Source: Methylobacterium isbiliense (lineage in GTDB: Bacteria; Pseudomonadota; Alphaproteobacteria; Rhizobiales; Beijerinckiaceae). From it: a stretch of 64,000 nt of DNA. Both the position numbers and the translations under genes were made by a program. The stretch's first letter is position 1; every line of letters starts with the position of its first letter. The stretch covers positions 62,001 through 126,000 of the forward strand of contig NZ_BPQQ01000022.1 of NCBI RefSeq assembly GCF_022179325.1, read 5' to 3'. The notes below the pieces were generated by a model. It was not told the origin of the DNA. It did no database searches and saw nothing but the letters and a program-made list of their open reading frames with translations. Below are positions 44,849 through 51,790 of the stretch, in pieces.

Positions 44849-45907
44849 ATGAAGCTGTTCCAGTGCCAGTCCTGCGGCAACATCCTGTACTTCGAGAACC
44901 GCACCTGCCAGCGCTGCGGCCACCGGCTCGCCTACCTGCCCGAGACCGGCACGCTCTCGGCGCTGGAGCCGGCCGGCGGCGAGGAATGGCGGCCGCTCGC
45001 GGCTCCCGACCGGCCGAGCCGCTTCTGCGCCAACGCCGTGCCGGATGCCTGCAACTGGCTGGTGCCGCCGGGCTCGGGCGACGCCTTCTGCCTCGCCTGC
45101 CGCCACAACGGTACGATCCCCGACATCACGGACCCGGCCCATCTCGATGCGTGGCGCAAGATGGAGGTCGCCAAGCACCGCCTGATCTACTCCCTGCTGC
45201 GCTGGAACCTGCCGCTCAGGACGCGGGCCGAGGATCCCGAGCACGGCCTGATCTTCCACTTCCTGGCCGATCCGCCCGCCGACGGGCCGAAGGTGATGAC
45301 CGGCCACGACAACGGCGTCATCACCATCGCGCTCGTGGAGGCGGACGATGCCGAGCGCGAGAAGCGCCGTGCCGCCATGGGCGAGCCCTACCGCACCCTG
45401 CTCGGGCATTTCCGGCACGAGGTCGGGCATCATTACTGGGACATCCTGGTGCGCGACCGCGGCAAGCTCGACGCCTGCCGGGCGGTGTTCGGCGACGATT
45501 CGCAGGATTACGAGCAGGCGCTCAAGCGCCACTACGCCGAAGGCACGCCGCCGAACTGGCAGGAGCAGTTCGTCTCGGCCTACGCCACCACCCACCCCTG
45601 GGAGGATTTCGCCGAGACCTGGGCGCATTACCTGCACATCGTCGACACCCTGGAGATGGCGTCCAGCTTCGGCCTGCAGGTGCAGCCGCTCCTCGACGCC
45701 TCGGGGACGCTCGCCGCCCGCATCGGCTTCGACCCCTACGCGGCGGAGGGCATCGACACGATCGTGAATGCATGGCTGCCGGTCGTCTTCGCCCTCAACA
45801 GCGTCAACCGGGCGATGGGGCTCAACGACCTCTATCCCTTCGTGCTGGCGCCGCCCGTCATCGCCAAGCTCGGCTTCATCCACGACCTCGTCCACGGGCG
45901 GGTCTGA
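44849..45907 (+). CDS. Zinc-binding metallopeptidase family protein
   Basis: A 352-residue protein with an N-terminal zinc ribbon (CQSCGNILYFENRTCQRCG) and later cysteines (RFCANAVPDACNW, FCLACRHNG). The metalloprotease-like domain has HEVGHHYW (HExxH form) and a downstream ETWAHYLHIVDT segment that could supply the third ligand. It matches the putative zinc-binding peptidase family (DUF2248 type). No signal peptide, so cytosolic. CCAGGAG precedes ATG 44849. Confidence 0.88.
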   Translation: MKLFQCQSCGNILYFENRTCQRCGHRLAYLPETGTLSALEPAGGEEWRPLAAPDRPSRFCANAVPDACNWLVPPGSGDAFCLACRHNGTIPDITDPAHLDAWRKMEVAKHRLIYSLLRWNLPLRTRAEDPEHGLIFHFLADPPADGPKVMTGHDNGVITIALVEADDAEREKRRAAMGEPYRTLLGHFRHEVGHHYWDILVRDRGKLDACRAVFGDDSQDYEQALKRHYAEGTPPNWQEQFVSAYATTHPWEDFAETWAHYLHIVDTLEMASSFGLQVQPLLDASGTLAARIGFDPYAAEGIDTIVNAWLPVVFALNSVNRAMGLNDLYPFVLAPPVIAKLGFIHDLVHGRV

Positions 45908-46056
45908 GCCCGAAGCAGCCGGCCCGCGGACGCAGTTCCTTCTGAGCCATGGCGTCCGGCTGCGGACGCGTTCATGATGGGCGCCGAGCCCCGCGGGAGC
46001 GCGTCCGACGCCATCGGCGCCTTCCGGTCCGAGGGGCCGGGAGGACACCGACGCCC

Positions 46057-47055
46057 ATGAAACTCGCCAGCCTCGCGCACGGCCGGGACGGCCGCCTCGT
46101 CGTCGTCTCGCGGGACCTCACCCGCGCCACCGATGCCTTCATCGTGGTGCCGACCCTGCGGCAGGCCCTCGACGACTGGCCCCGCTACGCCCCGGCCCTC
46201 GAAGCCCTGGCCGAGCAGCTCGAACACGGATCCGTGCCCTCGTTCCGCTTCCACGAGCATGCCTGCGCGGCGCCCCTGCCGCGCGCCTATGCCCGGCTGC
46301 ACGCGGCGGCGTGGCCGAGCCACACGGCCCTGCTGCGGCAGGCGGAAGGGGCGGAGGCCCCGGCGAGCGACCCGGCCGACCGCCTGCGGCGGGCGGTCTC
46401 GGACGGGTTCCTCGGCCCGCGCGACCCGATCCCCGCCGATCCGGCCGCCTCCCTCGACCTCGCGGCGGGTCTCGCGGTGATCACCGGCGATGTGCCGGCG
46501 GGCGCCGGCCCCGGCGAGGCCGCAGAGGCCATCCGTCTGGTCACCCTGGTGGGCGAGGTGATCCGCCGCGACCGGCTGCGGCCGGACGGCCTCGACCTGG
46601 ACGGCCCGCTGGCGGCGGGCGTGACCGCGAGCCTCGGCCCCGTGGCGGTGACGCCGGACGAACTCGGGCCGGCATGGCGGGGCGGCATGGCGCAGCGCCC
46701 GCTCTGCGTCACCCGCAACGGCGCCCTGCTCGGGCGCCCGGAGGCCGGGTCCGATCTCGGCGCCGGGTTCGATGCGCTGGTCGCCGCGGCGGCGGCCCGC
46801 CATGCGCTCGGGGCCGGCAGCCTCGTCAGCGCCGGGCCGGTCTCGAACCGCGGCATCGACGGCGGCCCCGGCCGGCCGGTGGCGGAGGGCGGCGCGGGCT
46901 TCGCCAGCCTGGCGGAGGCGCGCGCCGCCGAGGTTCTGGGCAGCGGCTGGGCGCGCCTGCCCTATCTCTCGCCCGGCGACCGCCTGCGCATCGAGATGAA
47001 GGACGCCGCCGGCCACTCCCTGTTCGGGGCGATCGAGCACGACGTGGTGGGCTGA
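46057..47055 (+). CDS. Fumarylacetoacetate hydrolase family protein
   Basis: A 332-residue FAH-superfamily member. An N-terminal domain is followed by the catalytic barrel with SDGFLGPRDPIPADP, GLAVITGDVPAGAG, AVTPDELG, and the end SRGxxx-like SNRGIDGG and LPYLSPGDRLRIEMKD. Members cleave C-C bonds or decarboxylate beta-keto acids with Mg2+. Several acidic metal ligands are not obvious, so substrate and activity remain open. It is followed after 65 bases by a VOC protein, a frequent partner in aromatic catabolism. Confidence 0.82.
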   Translation: MKLASLAHGRDGRLVVVSRDLTRATDAFIVVPTLRQALDDWPRYAPALEALAEQLEHGSVPSFRFHEHACAAPLPRAYARLHAAAWPSHTALLRQAEGAEAPASDPADRLRRAVSDGFLGPRDPIPADPAASLDLAAGLAVITGDVPAGAGPGEAAEAIRLVTLVGEVIRRDRLRPDGLDLDGPLAAGVTASLGPVAVTPDELGPAWRGGMAQRPLCVTRNGALLGRPEAGSDLGAGFDALVAAAAARHALGAGSLVSAGPVSNRGIDGGPGRPVAEGGAGFASLAEARAAEVLGSGWARLPYLSPGDRLRIEMKDAAGHSLFGAIEHDVVG

Positions 47056-47120
47056 CGTTCGCGCCGGACGCGCTATCTCGGGAGGGAGCCGGGCCGCCCG
47101 GCGCCGGACCCGACCCCGCG

Positions 47121-47564
47121 ATGCCCGATCCCGCGCCGCTGCCCGACCTCGCCGAGGCGCTGCCCGACACGGCCCTGCGCCCGGCGATCCACCTCGACCA
47201 TTGCGTCATCCACGTCTCGGACTGGGAGCGGGCCACCGCCTTCTACCGCGACGTCCTCGGGGCCGAGCCGGTGCCGGTGGGCCGGGGCTTCGCCTACCGC
47301 TTCGGCGGCGTGCAGCTCAACGTCCACGGACCCGGCCAGATCGGCGAGCCGCGCGCCCGGCTGCCGGTGATGCCGGGCGGCAGCGATCTCTGCTTCCGCT
47401 GGTCGGGGCCGATCGAGGAGGCCATCGCGCATCTGGAGCGCCACGGTGTGCCGGTCGAACTCGGCCCCGTGCCCCGCACCGGGGCCGCCGGTCCCGGGAT
47501 CAGCGTCTATTTTCGCGATCCCGACGGCTCGTTGATGGAATTCATCACCTACCCGGTGCCGTAA
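47121..47564 (+). CDS. VOC (glyoxalase/dioxygenase-fold) protein
   Basis: A 147-residue VOC-fold protein. The first beta-alpha-beta module is HLDHCVIHVSDWERATAFYRDVLGAE and the second has WSGPIEEAIAHLERHGVPVE and SVYFRDPDGSLMEFITYP. Metal ligands expected at His (HLDH), and Glu (LMEF) are present. The family includes glyoxalase I, fosfomycin thiotransferases and extradiol dioxygenases; the reaction here is unknown. Confidence 0.88.
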   Translation: MPDPAPLPDLAEALPDTALRPAIHLDHCVIHVSDWERATAFYRDVLGAEPVPVGRGFAYRFGGVQLNVHGPGQIGEPRARLPVMPGGSDLCFRWSGPIEEAIAHLERHGVPVELGPVPRTGAAGPGISVYFRDPDGSLMEFITYPVP

Positions 47565-47905
47565 GGACAGGATCACCTCGATCGGCCACAGCACGGGGCG
47601 TCCTTTGCGGCAGCGCCGGGCCTGGATGCGCGGTGATGAGGCGGCGCGCCCGCGAGCCCGTGCGGACGACTGGTCCTGGCAGAGCCGTCCGTTGCTCAAT
47701 TCAGCGATCCGGCGACCCGCGGCAGCATTTCCCGTAGGGCATAATTCTTTCGTTCGCCGCATCGATCTGCAGCCGAATCCCAGTCCAGCCGCAGGCTTTC
47801 CCGGATCAGTTTAAGCCTTCTGCAATGCAGCCGCGCGCAAAACTGTCCGACCGCGGCGTGAAGCGCCGGCGGTGGAAGGCATGACGGCAGGACGAGATCA
47901 GGGTC
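47565..47905. other. Intergenic region before the TadG-like gene
   Basis: 341 bases without a supported gene. The 47710-47825 part is less GC-rich and probably holds the promoter of the following gene; no clear operator or consensus box is seen. Confidence 0.5.
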
Positions 47906-49198
47906 ATGGATCTGCGCATTCTTCGGGCCGGCGCGCAGCGCCTGTGCGGCCGCGCGGCATCGTTGGGGCACGATGCGTCCGGCGCCGTCGCCATCATGAT
48001 GGGCCTCTTCCTCCTGCCGCTGCTCCTCGTGATCTGCATGGGGATCGATTACAGCGCCTCGACCAAGGCGAATGCCGAACTCAATGCGGCGGCCGATGCG
48101 GCCGTCCTGTCCGTCGTCACGCGCAGCGGCTTGACGCTCAACACCGAGGAGGCCCGCGCCGCCGCCGAACGCTACTTTCTCGCCGCGGCCGGCAGCGCCC
48201 ACGCCGCCCACAGCGTCGGCGTCAAGGCCGACGTCAAGGACAAGGACGGCGTGCGCTCCGCGGAGATCCGCTTCACGGCCGTGACGCCGACCTCGCTCAT
48301 GAGCCTCCTCGGCTTCAGGGCGCTGTCGCTGGAGGGGGTCGCGAAGGCGCAGTCGCCGGCGCCGGTCTACCGGGACTTCTACCTGCTGCTCGACAACTCG
48401 CCGTCGATGGGCCTCGCGGCGACCCAGGCCGACATCACCAAGATGGAGAACGCCACCGGCTGCGCCTTCGCCTGCCACGACCTGTCGAGCAACGGCAACG
48501 ACCTCTACGGCAAGGCCAAGTCGCTCGGCGTGCAGATGCGCATCGACTTCGTCCGCAATGCGGCGATGAGCCTGATGGACCGCATGGACGAGAAGTCCAT
48601 GGTGAAGAAGCAGTTCCGCTCGGCGATCTACACGCCCGGTGTCGACTGCACCAAGCTCGGCCTGACCGAGATCGCCGGCCTCAGCGGCGATCACTCCGCC
48701 AACAAGAAAAAGGCCAAGAACATCGACCTGATGACGATTCCGTATCAGGGCTATTACGACGATCAGTGCACCGATTTCGACGGCAGCTTCGCCAAGCTGT
48801 CCGACAAGATCCAGAACCCGGGCGACGGCTCGACCGAGAACAGCCCGCTGAAGGTGGTCTTCTTCGTCTCGGACGGCGTCGCGGACGCCAACACCCCCTA
48901 CACCTGCTCGAAGAAGCTATCGGGCAAGACACGCTGCCAGGAGCCGATCAAGGAATCGACCTGCAAGCTGCTCAGGGACCGCGGCATCAAGGTGGCGGTG
49001 CTCTACACGACCTACCGGCCGATCAACAACGACTGGTACCGGAAGTGGATCTCCCCGTTCCAGCCGACGATCGGCACCCGCATGGCGGCCTGCGCCTCGC
49101 CCGACCTCTACACCGAGGTGCAGGTCGGCGGCGATATCACCACGGCGCTCAACAAGCTGTTCGACAAGGCCCTGGCCCAGACCCGCCTGACGCAGTGA
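47906..49198 (+). CDS. TadE/TadG-family pilus-assembly-like protein with VWA domain
   Basis: A 430-residue protein. The N-terminal TadE-type membrane segment is SGAVAIMMGLFLLPLLLVICMGIDYSAST, followed by the family's ANAELNAAADAAVLSVV helix. A von Willebrand A domain has the MIDAS motif DNSPSM and the strand VVFFVSDGVADAN. Four or more cysteines suggest periplasmic disulfides. TadG relatives assist Flp/Tad pili, but no other tad gene lies here, so the gene is an orphan. Confidence 0.85.
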   Translation: MDLRILRAGAQRLCGRAASLGHDASGAVAIMMGLFLLPLLLVICMGIDYSASTKANAELNAAADAAVLSVVTRSGLTLNTEEARAAAERYFLAAAGSAHAAHSVGVKADVKDKDGVRSAEIRFTAVTPTSLMSLLGFRALSLEGVAKAQSPAPVYRDFYLLLDNSPSMGLAATQADITKMENATGCAFACHDLSSNGNDLYGKAKSLGVQMRIDFVRNAAMSLMDRMDEKSMVKKQFRSAIYTPGVDCTKLGLTEIAGLSGDHSANKKKAKNIDLMTIPYQGYYDDQCTDFDGSFAKLSDKIQNPGDGSTENSPLKVVFFVSDGVADANTPYTCSKKLSGKTRCQEPIKESTCKLLRDRGIKVAVLYTTYRPINNDWYRKWISPFQPTIGTRMAACASPDLYTEVQVGGDITTALNKLFDKALAQTRLTQ

Positions 49199-49219
49199 GG
49201 GCGGTGCGCCGCCCTCTCC

Positions 49220-49984
49220 TCACAGCCCCGAGACGAGGTGTCCGCCGTCCACCGGGATCGTCGCCCCGGTCATCCAGCCCGAGGCGTCGCCCGCGAGCAG
49301 CAGGAAGGCGCCGTCGAGATCCTCCGGCCGGCCGAGGCGGCGCATCGGGATGCGCTTGATCATCGCCTGCCCCGGCGGGCTCTCGAAGAAGTCGCGGTTG
49401 ATGTCGGTGCCGACGTAGCCCGGGGCGAGCGCGTTGACGCGGATGCCGTGGCGCGCCCATTCCAGGCCGAGCGCCTGCGTCATCTGCACGACCCCGGCCT
49501 TCGAGACCGTGTAGGGGCCGACCCCACCGGTCACCCGCAGGCCGAGGATCGAGGCCACGTTGACGATGGTGCCGCCGCGCCCGGCCGCCCGCCACGCCCG
49601 GGCGGCCGCCGTCGACATCGCCCAGACGCCGCGCAGGTTGGTGGCGATCACCCGGTCGAAGGTGTCGAGGTCGGTGTCGAGGGCCGCGCCCCCCTCGGCG
49701 ATGCCGGCATTGTTCACCACCACGTCCGGCAGCGCGCCGGCGAGGTCCGCGAAGGCGCCCGCCACCGAGTCCGCGTCCGCCACGTCGAGGGCGAGCGCGC
49801 GGGCCTCGGGCGCACCCGCCTCGCGCAGGGCCGCCACCAGGGCGTCGAGCCGCTCCTTGCGCCGGGCCGCAACCGTGACGGCGGCGCCGCAGCGGGCGCA
49901 CAGGCGCGCGAAATGATCGCCCAGGCCGCTCGACGCCCCGGTCACGAGGACGTGGCGGCCCCTCAGGCCGGCTGCGAGATCCAT
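49220..49984 (-). CDS. SDR-family oxidoreductase
   Basis: A 254-residue classical short-chain dehydrogenase with TGASSGLGD, NNAG, catalytic Ser (VASILG) and YTVSK, and the C-terminal GYVGTDINRDF. All catalytic residues are present. It resembles the FabG/glucose-dehydrogenase group; the substrate is unknown. ATG 49984 follows a G-rich ribosome-binding site. It ends 21 bases from the convergent TadG-like gene. Confidence 0.88.
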   Translation of the reverse strand: MDLAAGLRGRHVLVTGASSGLGDHFARLCARCGAAVTVAARRKERLDALVAALREAGAPEARALALDVADADSVAGAFADLAGALPDVVVNNAGIAEGGAALDTDLDTFDRVIATNLRGVWAMSTAAARAWRAAGRGGTIVNVASILGLRVTGGVGPYTVSKAGVVQMTQALGLEWARHGIRVNALAPGYVGTDINRDFFESPPGQAMIKRIPMRRLGRPEDLDGAFLLLAGDASGWMTGATIPVDGGHLVSGL

Positions 49985-50151
49985 GGCGTACCCCCCGGTT
50001 ATGTCCGTGACGCCCACATATCAGATGCGCCGGCCGGATCCGTCGATCCCTTCGGGACGGCGGATCCGGGCTTTCCTCACGCGTGCGCCGCCGGGGCTTC
50101 GCCGCGCGGGCTCGCCGATACGCCATCCGCCGCGATCGGGCGGATGACGGA

Positions 50152-50601
50152 TCAGACCGCGCGCCGCTGCGCGAGCTGCTGGTTCGTCATCTCGAGGCGG
50201 TGGGCGAGTTCGCGCATCACCGCGATGGCGATCTGCGGGAATTGGGTGAGGAGTTCGAGGAAGACCCGGCGGTCGATGCGCAAGGCCGTGGTCGCCTGCA
50301 CCGCCGTCACGGTGGCGGAGCGGGGCTGGTCGGCGAGGATGCCCATCTCGCCGACGAGGGCGTTGGCGCCGAGCAGCGCGAGGCGGATCGTCGCCCCGCC
50401 CGGCCCCTCGATCGTCACCGCCGCCTCGCCGTCGAGGATCAGGTAGGCTGCGTCCGCCGCATCGCCCTGGTCGAAGAACTTCTGGTCGGGCGCGAAATGG
50501 ACGCGCTCGCTCGTGAAGGCGAGCAGTTTCAGCCGGGGCGGGTCGATCTCCCGGAACATCGGCACCTGCCGCAGCGACTGCACCTCGGTCTCGAGCGTCA
50601 T
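50152..50601 (-). CDS. Cyclic-nucleotide-binding-domain protein without DNA-binding domain
   Basis: A 149-residue cNMP-binding beta-roll: FREIDPPRLKLLAF, FDQGDAADAAYLILDGEA and the phosphate-binding cassette GEMGILADQPRSATVTAV (with Glu and Arg). After the C-helix (LLTQFPQIAIAVMRELAHRLEMTNQQLAQR) the protein ends, with no helix-turn-helix. It may act as a stand-alone sensor that binds another protein. Confidence 0.88.
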   Translation of the reverse strand: MTLETEVQSLRQVPMFREIDPPRLKLLAFTSERVHFAPDQKFFDQGDAADAAYLILDGEAAVTIEGPGGATIRLALLGANALVGEMGILADQPRSATVTAVQATTALRIDRRVFLELLTQFPQIAIAVMRELAHRLEMTNQQLAQRRAV

Positions 50602-50684
50602 GCCTCACATCCCGGCCGCGATCCGGCTCCGCGAGAGACTGCCGCAGGCCCGCGCCCGGCGCCAGCCCCGTCCGGGCCGGTGCG

Positions 50685-51710
50685 TCAGAACTCCACGCCG
50701 ACCTTCACCCGCAGGGCGTGGCGCTCGAACTGCGAGAGGCCGAGGGCGCGCCGGGCGTAGGCCCGGTCCGTGTCCCGGCCCCAGACCTGCCCCGCATAGG
50801 CCAGCGTCAGCCATGTCTTCTCGGTGAAGCGGTGGTGGAGCGCCGGGCCGAGGGTGAGCGCCACACTCTCCAGTTGGTTGAGGAAGGTGCCGTCATAGCC
50901 GCGCAGGTAGCGAATCTCGGGCCCCAGGAAGGTGTTCTCGGCGATGCGCCCGACGAGGGATTGGGAGACCAGGAAGGTCGAGGACCTGAATCCCGCCCCG
51001 CCCGATCCGCGCCGCCGCCCGGCCGCCGGCTCGAAGCTGACATTCGCGCCGTACCAGAGCCGGCCGGGCACCACCTGGACGTCGAGCTGGAGCACGCTCT
51101 CCATGTCGAACACGTTCGCGCCGTTGCCCTCGACCGGCAGCACCCGGGCGAAGCGGGGGCGCAGCTCCAGCGCGAGGCCGACCGGCTGCTCCGCCGAAGC
51201 GTGCAGGAACTGGTACTTCAGCTCCACCGAGACGCCGTCGAAGGTGCCGAACGCCTTGTCGTCGAGATCGGCGATGGTGCGCACCCGGCGCAGGTCGCCG
51301 AAGGCGCCGAGTTCGATGCTGAAGCCGTCCGTGGGATCGAACTGATAGCCGAGCTTGGTGTCGAGCACCCGGTAGGTCGACGGGCCGGGCCCGGCGCGCC
51401 GCTTGCCGATCCGCGTCACCGTGTCGAGCACCACCTCCTGCTCGCCCTTCTGCCCCGTCTCGGCGCCCTCCGAGAAGCCGAACAGGTGCTCGGTGTCGAC
51501 CTGCTCCTGCTGGTTCTTCTGTCCGTTCTGTTGGCCGTTCCCTTCACCGCTCTGTTGGCCGCTCTGTCGGCCGTTCCCTTGCCCGCCCGCTGGCCCGCCT
51601 CCCGGCGCGGCCCGGGTTGGCGTTGCCGCGACGGCGCTGGCGAACAGCATCAGCGCGGCGGCCCGGGCGAGGCGGGAAGCCGGCCCGGAGACTGGTCTTG
51701 ATCGGGGCAT
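50685..51710 (-). CDS. Predicted outer-membrane beta-barrel protein with Gln/Asn/Gly repeats
   Basis: A 341-residue protein with a signal peptide (AAALMLFASAVAATPTRAA), a hydrophilic repeat segment with GQGNGxQxGQ-like units (about 37-70), and a mature part of alternating beta strands such as WYGANVSFEP and LTLGPALHHRFTEKTWLTLAYAG. It ends in phenylalanine (VKVGVEF), the usual BAM recognition mark. Porin-like or autonomous barrel; cargo unknown. ATG 51710 chosen for the signal peptide. It lies 80 bases downstream of the large ABC-like gene on the same strand. Confidence 0.7.
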   Translation of the reverse strand: MPRSRPVSGPASRLARAAALMLFASAVAATPTRAAPGGGPAGGQGNGRQSGQQSGEGNGQQNGQKNQQEQVDTEHLFGFSEGAETGQKGEQEVVLDTVTRIGKRRAGPGPSTYRVLDTKLGYQFDPTDGFSIELGAFGDLRRVRTIADLDDKAFGTFDGVSVELKYQFLHASAEQPVGLALELRPRFARVLPVEGNGANVFDMESVLQLDVQVVPGRLWYGANVSFEPAAGRRRGSGGAGFRSSTFLVSQSLVGRIAENTFLGPEIRYLRGYDGTFLNQLESVALTLGPALHHRFTEKTWLTLAYAGQVWGRDTDRAYARRALGLSQFERHALRVKVGVEF

Positions 51711-51790
51711 GATTGGCGAGAACGCTCCGGATACGCGCGGATGATCTGGTTGAGCTCCGCACAACCGTCATAGCGCGTGCCGCCGCAGGC

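Noticed and set aside
50152-50601. Crp/Fnr transcription factor call for the cNMP protein
   Set aside because: The protein ends after the C-helix and has no DNA-binding helix-turn-helix.
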